Below are positions 16,302 to 23,327 of a stretch of 33,319 bases of DNA, piece after piece. Where the stretch lies: positions 1 through 33,319 of the forward strand of contig CALKCC010000240.1 of the NCBI GenBank assembly GCA_938082855.1, given 5' to 3'. The notes beneath the pieces were generated by a model. That model worked only from the letters and a program-made list of their open reading frames with translations. It ran no database searches and had not been told where the DNA came from. Source of the stretch: an uncultured Pirellulaceae bacterium. Lineage in GTDB: Bacteria; Planctomycetota; Planctomycetia; Pirellulales; Pirellulaceae. The position numbers were made by a program, and so were the translations under genes. Position 1 is the first letter of the stretch; every line of letters starts with the position of its first letter.

Positions 16302-18218
16302 ATGCTTCAAAAACATCTGTTTGCGATCGCAATCCTCACACTTACCGTTCACTCCGGTATAGCTCAGGATTCAGTTCCTTCTGAAATCCCCGAAACTGTC
16401 GTCATTGGACGACCGGGTTCCTTTCCTCGCAACGCTCTGCAAAACTCGTCCTTGGTGACACCTGCAGCACAGGCTGCCAGCCGTCGAACCACAGGGGCGA
16501 GTGTCGAAGTGATAACAGCCGAGCAACTAAACAAGCAGGGAACAACTACACTGCTCGATGCGCTGAGAAACCGAACGGGTATTAGCACAAGTCAAAATGG
16601 CGGTGCCGGATCATTAACATCGTTATTCCTTCGGGGTAGTAATTCGGCACACACCAAAGTGTTGATCGATGGTATTCCGATGAACGATCCATCCGGCGCT
16701 TCACGCGCTTTTGACTTTGCCAATCTGACAACGGATAACATCGAGCGTATCGAAATTCTCCGAGGGCCTCAAAGTGTCATTTACGGCAGCGATGCCATTG
16801 GTGGTGTGATTAATATCATTACCAAACGGGGGCAGGGAACTGGGGAGCTCAATTTTTCTGCCTACGGTGGAAGCCTTGGAACTCATTACGAAGGCCTGCA
16901 ATATAGCGGAGGCGACGAAAAGTCTTATTATTCGATCGCCGGGTCTTATCTGGAAACTCAAAGCGTTTCTCAGGCCGCGGCAAGGTTTGGTAATACCGAG
17001 TCGGATGGCTTTGACGTGGGTACGGTCTCAGGGCGTTTCGGCTGGAACCTACAAGACGATATCAATTTAGATTATGTGTTTCGTTTAACTTCCGCCGAAG
17101 TGGAAATCGACAATTGGGACTTTGGTGCCCCCAATCCAGTGGACAACCTCAACCGCTCGAACCTCTCACGCAATTTCTCCAACCGCATTCAACTCTCCAA
17201 ACTCGCCCTTGAAGGACGATTGGAGCACAAGGCGGCATTCAGTCTTAGCAACTATGAACGAATCGATACCAATGTCCCGAATGCCTTTTGGGCTTCCGAA
17301 TACAACGGCGAAACTCGTCTCTTCGAATATCAGGCCAATTACGCTGCCAATGACAATAACTTGCTCACAGCCGGAGTCACGTATCAGGACGAAGAAGCCT
17401 CCAGTGATTTACAAGCTCTAGTGCATCAGACTTCGACAGGTGTCTTTCTGGAAGACAGGATCACTCTTCAGGAAAACTGGCATGCGACGGCAGGTGTGCG
17501 TTGGGATGAATTCAGCCGAGCAGGGGAGGCCAACACATATCGTTTTAGCACGATCTATCACCTCCAGGACAAGCCCGCGCATTTCCATGCAGCGTTAGGA
17601 ACAGGGTTCCGAGCTCCCGCCTTGGCGGAAAATCTGTTCGCTTTCGGAAACCCCGATCTTGCGCCTGAAACCAGTAAAGGATGGGAGCTAGGGTATACAA
17701 CCGAGCTACGCGATGGCCAGATATTGTTCGATGCCACCTACTTCCGCAACGATTTTGAAAACCTGATCATCTGGAATCCCAGTTTGTTCGTCCTCGACAA
17801 CGTCGGTTTGGCGCAGTCCACTGGCATCGAACTGACCTTAGCCTGGCAACTCAGTGATCGAACCACTGTCAATGCAAACTACACCCTTACCAACACGGTG
17901 AATCGCGAAACCGGAAGTGAATTGCTTCGGCGTCCCAAGCATCGTTCGATGATCAACTTGGAGCACAGGCTGGAAGATGATAAGACGCTCCTTGGGTTAA
18001 CTCTGGCCTACACGGGGTCCCGCCTGGATAACCCTGGAGGCACGACGACCGAGTTATCGCACTATACACTGTTAAACCTCTATGCCACTCGACAACTAAA
18101 CGAACATTGGTCAGCTGTGTTTCGCGTCAACAATCTGACCGATGAAGACTATGAAGAGTTGTTCGGATACGGAACTCCTGGAGCCACTTTCTACGGTGGA
18201 TTGAGTCTAACTCGATAA
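16302..18218 (+). CDS. btuB: TonB-dependent outer-membrane cobalamin receptor (BtuB-like)
   Basis: Outer-membrane beta-barrel receptor for vitamin B12, energised by TonB. The signal peptide MLQKHLFAIAILTLTVHSGIA begins at the ATG at 16302, which I prefer to the upstream ATG at 16284 because the latter sits inside the riboswitch hairpin and has poor spacing. A TonB-box-like ETVVIG follows. The plug domain shows SVEVITAEQLNKQGTTTLLDALRNRTG, FLRGSNSAHTKVLIDGIPMND and IERIEILRGPQSVIYGSDAIGGVINIIT. The remainder has alternating beta strands and ends FRVNNLTDEDYEELFGYGTPGATFYGGLSLTR. Length (638 residues) fits BtuB. The cobalamin riboswitch just upstream makes B12 or another corrinoid the likely ligand. 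No BtuCDF genes are in the window. Confidence 0.92.
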   Translation: MLQKHLFAIAILTLTVHSGIAQDSVPSEIPETVVIGRPGSFPRNALQNSSLVTPAAQAASRRTTGASVEVITAEQLNKQGTTTLLDALRNRTGISTSQNGGAGSLTSLFLRGSNSAHTKVLIDGIPMNDPSGASRAFDFANLTTDNIERIEILRGPQSVIYGSDAIGGVINIITKRGQGTGELNFSAYGGSLGTHYEGLQYSGGDEKSYYSIAGSYLETQSVSQAAARFGNTESDGFDVGTVSGRFGWNLQDDINLDYVFRLTSAEVEIDNWDFGAPNPVDNLNRSNLSRNFSNRIQLSKLALEGRLEHKAAFSLSNYERIDTNVPNAFWASEYNGETRLFEYQANYAANDNNLLTAGVTYQDEEASSDLQALVHQTSTGVFLEDRITLQENWHATAGVRWDEFSRAGEANTYRFSTIYHLQDKPAHFHAALGTGFRAPALAENLFAFGNPDLAPETSKGWELGYTTELRDGQILFDATYFRNDFENLIIWNPSLFVLDNVGLAQSTGIELTLAWQLSDRTTVNANYTLTNTVNRETGSELLRRPKHRSMINLEHRLEDDKTLLGLTLAYTGSRLDNPGGTTTELSHYTLLNLYATRQLNEHWSAVFRVNNLTDEDYEELFGYGTPGATFYGGLSLTR

Positions 18219-18334
18219 TCGAGGACAGTGGGAATGGGGGCGATGAGTTCACTCTGGATTTAAACTAGAATGAACCGAGCGGGATGTTTACGTCTCCCCG
18301 CCTCACCCAAAATTTTCGACCTAGGATTATCGTC

Positions 18335-18997
18335 ATGTCCAACTGCAAACGCTTTGCCCTTCTGTCTATCACCTTCTGCCTGTCGCTGACCTGGCTGACC
18401 AGTCCAGCGGTCGCGGCAAAACGCGGCGCCAAACCGACAAAATGGCGTGACTTGTTTGATGGCAAAACGCTGGAAGGCTGGGAAAAGACCAACTACGGCG
18501 GGGAAGGGGAAGTTGAAGTCCAGGATGGCTTGCTACTACTCCACTTCGGTTATTCCATGACCGGCATAACCTACACACGTGACGATCTACCAAAAACGAA
18601 TTACGAAATTCGTGCAACCGTTATCAAGATGAGCGGCAATGATTTTTTCTGCGGAGCTACTTTTCCGGTGGCAGATTCTTTCTGCAGTTTTATCGCCGGT
18701 GGATGGGGAGGAGCCGTCACCGGACTTTCTAGCATCGATGGGCAGGATGCATCCGAAAACGAAACAACAGGCTACCAGAATTTTCCGGAAGGCAAGTGGT
18801 ATAAAGTTCGGATCAAGGTGGAGCCTCATCTGATTCAATGCTGGATCAATGGAAAACAGGTCGTTTATCAAAACATTCAGGATCGTAAGATCACCACGCG
18901 TAACGAAGTTAATCTCAACAAACCGCTTGGCTTTGCCACCTGGGAAACCAAAGCAGGTTATAAGTCTATTCAGATTAGAGAATTAAAAACTAAGTAG
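18335..18997 (+). CDS. Secreted DUF1080 (3-keto-disaccharide hydrolase / LamG-like) domain protein
   Basis: A 220-residue exported protein. I choose the ATG at 18335, which gives the signal peptide [28 protein letters not shown] with TAGGAT about 10 nt upstream; the ORF track begins 17 codons earlier. The mature part is a single DUF1080 concanavalin/LamG-like jelly roll: [15 protein letters not shown] at the start, [61 protein letters not shown] and [20 protein letters not shown] at the end. Planctomycetes carry many DUF1080 proteins. Some family members hydrolyse 3-keto-glycosides and others may bind sugar; which applies here is not known. The tadA gene follows after 16 bp on the same strand. 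Confidence 0.85.
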   Translation: MSNCKRFALLSITFCLSLTWLTSPAVAAKRGAKPTKWRDLFDGKTLEGWEKTNYGGEGEVEVQDGLLLLHFGYSMTGITYTRDDLPKTNYEIRATVIKMSGNDFFCGATFPVADSFCSFIAGGWGGAVTGLSSIDGQDASENETTGYQNFPEGKWYKVRIKVEPHLIQCWINGKQVVYQNIQDRKITTRNEVNLNKPLGFATWETKAGYKSIQIRELKTK

Positions 18998-19013
18998 TCA
19001 TTGGTTTCCAAGA

Positions 19014-19517
19014 ATGTTTCATAGCTTTGAAGAAGATCCCTTACACGGAGATCTCCAACGGCACGAATTCTTCATGCAGCATGCGTTACAGCAGGCGATG
19101 GTCGCGGATGCTGAAGACGAGGTACCTGTCGGTGCCATCATCGTTCACAACAATCAGATCATCGCAGCCGCTCACAATCAACGTGAACAATTACACGATC
19201 CCACAGCTCATGCAGAGATGATTGCGATTACTCAGGCCGCAGAAGCTCTGGGGGACTGGCGACTGGAAAACTGTACGCTGTATGTCACGCTCGAGCCATG
19301 CTGCATGTGTGCCGGAGCCATAGTGCAGGCCAGAATCCCCGTCGTCGTATACGGTGCCGATGACCCTAAGGGTGGTGCCGCAGAGTCCTTGTATCAGCTG
19401 CTCAATGACCAACGGCTGAACCACCAGTGCTCACTGGTTACAAACATTCTCAAGCCGCCCTGTAGCGAAATCCTTACCGAATTCTTTCGACGTCAAAGAC
19501 GTCTGGGGAAAAAGTAG
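19014..19517 (+). CDS. tadA: tRNA adenosine(34) deaminase TadA
   Basis: Zinc-dependent deaminase that turns A34 of tRNA-Arg(ACG) into inosine, allowing wobble decoding. The 167-residue protein has the cytidine/deoxycytidylate deaminase fold. The zinc and proton-shuttle motif is HAEMIAI (His66, Glu68) and the second zinc motif is PCCMCAGAI (Cys96, Cys99). [10 protein letters not shown] and [22 protein letters not shown] are TadA-typical and separate it from guanine deaminases. It follows the DUF1080 gene by 16 bp and may share its transcript, although the functions look unrelated. Confidence 0.93.
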   Translation: MFHSFEEDPLHGDLQRHEFFMQHALQQAMVADAEDEVPVGAIIVHNNQIIAAAHNQREQLHDPTAHAEMIAITQAAEALGDWRLENCTLYVTLEPCCMCAGAIVQARIPVVVYGADDPKGGAAESLYQLLNDQRLNHQCSLVTNILKPPCSEILTEFFRRQRRLGKK

Positions 19518-19561
19518 TGAAATTCAGAGTTTCTTGGCGAGAAAAATGAATAATAATTGCG

Positions 19562-19591
19562 TTGTTCTAAGAGTTGTATTGTGTATATAAT
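19562..19591 (+). promoter_or_regulatory. Candidate sigma-70 promoter for the DUF1559 gene
   Basis: A perfect -10 TATAAT (19586-19591) is preceded 18 bp upstream by TTGTTC (19562-19567). It lies about 60 bp before the DUF1559 start, in an A/T-rich gap after tadA. Confidence 0.45.
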
Positions 19592-19650
19592 TAGCCTGTT
19601 AGTGGGGTTTTTAATCACCTACTGGGGCCGATTTCAGAAGGAAAGTTTGT

Positions 19651-20838
19651 ATGTCCAAATCCAACAAAAATAGTGGCTTTACTTTAATTGAATTGCTAGT
19701 TGTAATTGCGATCATCGGGATTTTGGTCGGATTACTCTTACCAGCAATCGGAGCAGCTCGGCGTAGTGCTAGACGAACAGCGTGCTTAAACAATCTGCGA
19801 AGTTTAGGGCAGGCCGCAACGGCATTTGAAACATCAAAGCAACGATTTCCTGGCGGTGCAGAATTAGCCGCACCACTGCCCAAATTCACCCGACCATCTG
19901 GCAAGCATTGGAACAAACCGGTTTCTTGGGCTGTGGCCCTCTTTCCGTATTTTGATCAACAAGGGACGTATGATGCTTGGTCAAACGACAACAACGTCGT
20001 TTATCAACCAGTAAATCCTGTTCAGGTTCAAACAGGAACATCTTACATAGGTGGAGGACCAAATCTAAATCCAGCTCTAATCGCATTAGGTGCAACCCCT
20101 CAAGTAAATTCACTTATTTGTCCCGACGATATTACGGTAGGACAGGATTCAACTTGGCAATCTGGAGGCACATTTTTAGACGCTCCACATACATCTTATG
20201 TTGCTAATGCAGGACAACTTTCATCTTACGGTTCCTCTAACCAGCGAAAAGCCAATGGAATTTTCCTGGATCGGGTTATGTATCCCAACTTTCGTTTCTC
20301 AAGTTCTGATTTAATTGACGGAGCTGGTCAAACAATCTTATTCTCCGAAAACTTACAGGCCGGCTACTGGACTAAAGCTGGAGTTGGAACGGGGACTTTA
20401 TTTGACAACACAACTCCAGACCCAATTCCTCAGAATTCGATGGTTCTTGATGCCTCAGCTGAAGGTTGGGGAGGTGGAAACTTGAGTGTAGTCGGCCCTT
20501 CAGCCTTAAGTGACAACCTAATTTTTTGGGATAATCTTGATACCGTCTACTCTGGAGATATCCCAGACCATGCACATATCAACGGAAAAGGTAAGGCTAT
20601 GCAATGGGCACAAACTAATCCCAATGGATTGTTTCACCCAGTTGCTTCTGCACGCCCTTCAAGTGCACATGGTGATGGTGTAGGAGTAGTTTTTGCAGAT
20701 GGACATACTCAATTTATTAATGAAAATATTGACTACGCCGTTTATGCCCTCTTAATGACGCCTGATTCCAAAAATTCTCATATCACAAGTACATGGAAAA
20801 ATCGAATCCTAAGTGCGGGTGATTATTCCACCCCTTAG
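19651..20838 (+). CDS. DUF1559 protein with type IV prepilin-like N-terminus
   Basis: Planctomycete pseudopilin-like surface or secreted protein, 395 residues. The N-terminus SGFTLIELLVVIAIIGILVGLLLPAI is a class III signal with the prepilin peptidase site between Gly9 and Phe10 and Glu at +5 (Glu14), followed by RRSARRTACLNNLRSLG, typical of the DUF1559 family. The C-terminal part carries the family's H-X9-DG-type motif in HGDGVGVVFADGHTQFI. AGGAAAG lies about 7 nt before the ATG, and a TATAAT promoter precedes it. Planctomycete genomes hold tens of paralogues. The function is unknown, though type II secretion-like assembly is inferred from the N-terminus. The coding sequence looks more A/T-rich than its neighbours. 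A perfect hairpin terminator follows. Confidence 0.92.
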   Translation: MSKSNKNSGFTLIELLVVIAIIGILVGLLLPAIGAARRSARRTACLNNLRSLGQAATAFETSKQRFPGGAELAAPLPKFTRPSGKHWNKPVSWAVALFPYFDQQGTYDAWSNDNNVVYQPVNPVQVQTGTSYIGGGPNLNPALIALGATPQVNSLICPDDITVGQDSTWQSGGTFLDAPHTSYVANAGQLSSYGSSNQRKANGIFLDRVMYPNFRFSSSDLIDGAGQTILFSENLQAGYWTKAGVGTGTLFDNTTPDPIPQNSMVLDASAEGWGGGNLSVVGPSALSDNLIFWDNLDTVYSGDIPDHAHINGKGKAMQWAQTNPNGLFHPVASARPSSAHGDGVGVVFADGHTQFINENIDYAVYALLMTPDSKNSHITSTWKNRILSAGDYSTP

Positions 20839-20850
20839 TAAAACAGCCTA

Positions 20851-20880
20851 ATGGGCGACTTATAAAAGTCGCCCATTTCT
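20851..20880 (+). terminator. Hairpin terminator between DUF1559 and tonB
   Basis: ATGGGCGACTT (20851-20861) pairs perfectly with AAGTCGCCCAT (20866-20876) around the loop ATAA, followed by TTCTTC. It lies 12 bp beyond the DUF1559 stop. The convergent tonB gene ends at 20947, and the stem may also end that transcript, although the reverse side is not T-rich. Confidence 0.75.
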
Positions 20881-20946
20881 TCATCTCATGGCAAAAGGCT
20901 AAATACAAGTTTTATTAATCACATTCTAAACGAATAGAATAGACCT

Positions 20947-21984
20947 TTACTCGCGTTTCAACACGCCAGCTCGGCGTTTTTCAATCTTGAATGTGATTGG
21001 CACGAGGACGCGTTTGGCAGTCGCCACACCGTTGGTTAATCCTGGACTAAATTGCCACTTGGCCACGGCTTCCTGAGCCACCTGATCAAGTTCTGTTGAT
21101 CCTGTCGAAACCAGCACTTTCGTGGATCCCACGTTGCCGGACGACAAGACGACAACTTCCAGCTTCACCGTACCACTCACCCCCTTGCTGATCAGTTCTG
21201 GCGGAAAGACTGGTGGCCGATTCAAAGGATTTTTGCGATCCAACGCCGGTGAAGTGGTGGCACCTTCCATGGAGTCCTTCACTAGATCTGTCGTGGCATT
21301 ACCCTGTTTTGGTGGCGCGTCTGCGATAACCGTCTCGACTTCAAACTCAACTGGAGGACTATTCCGTTCCGGAGATTCCGCAGCCGCCGATGTGGGAATT
21401 TCTCGAGGGTTCGGTTTGTTCTTAATTACTTGGGGATTGGCTAGCTGTATGGGCTCAAGCAACTTCGCAGCTTCTTCTCCAGCCGTCTCCTTGGAAGATG
21501 CATTGGGGGCTAGCTCAAACGGCCTTTCCTGTAGAGTCGGGGGGGCCTCGGTGAAACCTGAGGGGTCCGATGGATTTGATTCATCAGCGGATTCAAGTGG
21601 ATGTAGGTCTGAGGAGTTGTTCGCAATCTTATCGCGTGGCATTGGCGACTCGGCGGCGAGCTCTTCCACTGTTCGTTGTTGCTTTTCAACGGTAGATTCA
21701 AATTCCGAGAGCGAATCATCAACCAAGGAGTCTGAGAATTCCACAGAGTCCTGACGATCGATTGTGTTTTCACTAGCGGTCAAGTTCTTCTGTGGCCGCA
21801 ATTCAGAATCCGGGGGTTGACTACTGGAGATAAGCTGCACGGCAATGGATGATTCACCCTGAAGCATGTCATTGAGTGAAACGGATGACTCGCCACTACC
21901 TAGCCCGCCCAACGCAACGTGTCCGACAGCACTGCCGGTGAGCAGCACCAAGAATAACCAATCTGTGCTTATCAATCTCTGCAC
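20947..21984 (-). CDS. tonB: TonB-family energy transducer
   Basis: Inner-membrane protein that passes proton-motive energy from ExbB-ExbD to outer-membrane receptors. A single N-terminal membrane segment (LFLVLLTGSAVGHVALGG) is followed by a long Ser/Pro/Glu-rich periplasmic spacer (about 30-250) with no clear Pro-Lys repeats. The C-terminal TonB domain has NRPPVFPPELISKGVSGTVKLEVVVLSSGNVGSTKVLVSTGSTELDQVAQEAVAKWQF. This is the usual TonB_C pattern, including the GTVKLEVVV strand and AVAKWQFSPG. At 345 residues it is somewhat long. It is divergent from exbB-exbD 233 bp away, and two TonB-dependent receptors lie within 8 kb, so it probably serves both. Confidence 0.9.
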   Translation of the reverse strand: MQRLISTDWLFLVLLTGSAVGHVALGGLGSGESSVSLNDMLQGESSIAVQLISSSQPPDSELRPQKNLTASENTIDRQDSVEFSDSLVDDSLSEFESTVEKQQRTVEELAAESPMPRDKIANNSSDLHPLESADESNPSDPSGFTEAPPTLQERPFELAPNASSKETAGEEAAKLLEPIQLANPQVIKNKPNPREIPTSAAAESPERNSPPVEFEVETVIADAPPKQGNATTDLVKDSMEGATTSPALDRKNPLNRPPVFPPELISKGVSGTVKLEVVVLSSGNVGSTKVLVSTGSTELDQVAQEAVAKWQFSPGLTNGVATAKRVLVPITFKIEKRRAGVLKRE

Positions 21985-22082
21985 GTGTTATTTAATATCC
22001 CGTCTGAAGTCGAATCAGCAGTTGCTTGCAATAGTCTATCATTTCCTACATTTATCATATCGTCAAACCTTACCTGACTAAT

Positions 22083-22094
22083 CGAATCGATTCG
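22083..22094. promoter_or_regulatory. 12-bp perfect palindrome between tonB and exbB
   Basis: CGAATCGATTCG is a perfect palindrome inside the 233-bp divergent promoter region of tonB and exbB. Its position suits a shared operator. It does not match the Fur-box consensus by eye. Confidence 0.35.
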
Positions 22095-22217
22095 GACATT
22101 CCCACAGGGTATCGCGATTCCCACTCCAGCCAACTAGCACATCACGGGATTTGAGTTACTCTTAAAGAAGTCGGTTCCAAATCCAATCGCAATCCAAAGG
22201 CAACAACCTGATCGTCT

Positions 22218-22868
22218 ATGTTCTGGGGAAAAACACTTAGCGAACTTTTTGAACAGGGCGGCTTCGTCATGTACCCGCTACTGTTGTGTTCGATCGTAGC
22301 CGTCGGAGTCGCTGCTGAACGGATCTTTGTACTATTTGCTAATCGAAGTACATACCATTCGTTTTCCAGTGCTTTGGAAGAGAAACTTACGAGTGGCGGT
22401 GTTTCTGCAACGCAAAAGTGGCTAACCACGATCATTCATCCGTTATCAATCGTTGCGAATTGCAGTTTGAAGCACGCTGAGTTAACGCAGGAAGCCAGAG
22501 AAGAAATTGTCAATCGAGAAGCCTCTGAGCAGATTGCAATGTTGGAAAAACGTATCAATTGGCTCTCGATTATTGGGACGCTGGCGCCAATGATTGGCTT
22601 ACTGGGTACCGTGATCGGGCTGGTCGAAGCTTTTTATCAAATCGAGCAGCAGGGAGGTCAGGTACAGCCTGGAGATCTTGCATCGGGGATCTGGACAGCC
22701 TTACTGACAACCGTATTTGGATTGATCGTTGCCCTTCCCACGCTGGCTATCTACCACTTTTTGGATAACCAGATCGCAGCGACAACGTTACGCATGACCT
22801 GGATTTCGTCCAGAATCAACGAATGGTTGGCTAAAGAAACTCTGGCCAAGAGCGAGGGTTCCTCTTGA
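22218..22868 (+). CDS. exbB: ExbB/TolQ/MotA-family proton channel protein
   Basis: Inner-membrane proton channel subunit that energises TonB. The 216-residue protein has three membrane segments: MYPLLLCSIVAVGVAAERIFVLF near the N-terminus, then LSIIGTLAPMIGLLGTVIGLVEAFYQIE and IWTALLTTVFGLIVALPTLAIYHFL. These last two carry the signature GTLAPMIGLLGTVIGL and TALLTTVFGLIVALP of the family. The start at 22218 gives the usual short amphipathic lead (FWGKTLSELFEQGGFVM). It overlaps exbD by 4 bases, and tonB is divergent upstream. MotA and TolQ are excluded by size and by the ExbD/TonB neighbours. Confidence 0.92.
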   Translation: MFWGKTLSELFEQGGFVMYPLLLCSIVAVGVAAERIFVLFANRSTYHSFSSALEEKLTSGGVSATQKWLTTIIHPLSIVANCSLKHAELTQEAREEIVNREASEQIAMLEKRINWLSIIGTLAPMIGLLGTVIGLVEAFYQIEQQGGQVQPGDLASGIWTALLTTVFGLIVALPTLAIYHFLDNQIAATTLRMTWISSRINEWLAKETLAKSEGSS

Positions 22869-23263
22869 AATCGATTCAACGTCAAAGACGACCTTCCATT
22901 CGCATGGAACTTAGCCCACTGATCGACTGTATCTTTCAGTTGCTGATCTTCTTCATGCTTTCATCAACCTTCCTGACTCCGGCGATCCAGCTGACCTTGC
23001 CTTCGGCCACAGCTGGCACAAGCCAAAACGAGTTAGAGATTATCATCACGCTGAGTGAATCTGGGGATGTCTATCTCAATAAGACGCCGACTTCACTCAT
23101 CGCTCTGGAATCAGAACTTAAACGGCTACTCGCGAAGTCCGAAATGAAGAGTGTCACAATTCGCGGTGACGAAAACATGCCTTACTCGGCTTTCCTGGAC
23201 GCGTTGGATATTACCAAACGCAGCGGAGCCATCCACGTCAATGTAGCCCATCAGGCTCAGTAA
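22865..23263 (+). CDS. exbD: ExbD/TolR-family biopolymer transport protein
   Basis: Partner of ExbB with one N-terminal membrane helix and a periplasmic domain. The family hallmark MELSPLIDCIFQLLIFFMLSSTF contains the essential membrane Asp (Asp21). The periplasmic part includes LPSATAG, VYLNKTPTSLIALESELKRLL and VTIRGDENMPYSAFLDALDITKRSG, all typical. The start is TTG, sharing four bases (TTGA) with the exbB stop, with GAGGG about 7 nt upstream. Translation is probably coupled to exbB. A 6-bp hairpin TGAATC/GATTCA (23281-23297) without a T run lies in the gap before the convergent receptor gene. Confidence 0.92.
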   Translation: MKSIQRQRRPSIRMELSPLIDCIFQLLIFFMLSSTFLTPAIQLTLPSATAGTSQNELEIIITLSESGDVYLNKTPTSLIALESELKRLLAKSEMKSVTIRGDENMPYSAFLDALDITKRSGAIHVNVAHQAQ

Positions 23264-23327
23264 TACTCGCAAGCCAGATTTGAATCAGTCAGATTCAGCC
23301 ACGCTCTAGTGCCCTGCCAAAGCGTAT

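Noticed and set aside
21122-21754. Plus-strand ORF of 210 codons
   Set aside because: It is antisense to tonB and Ser-rich, as expected from reading the Ser/Glu/Pro-rich spacer backward.
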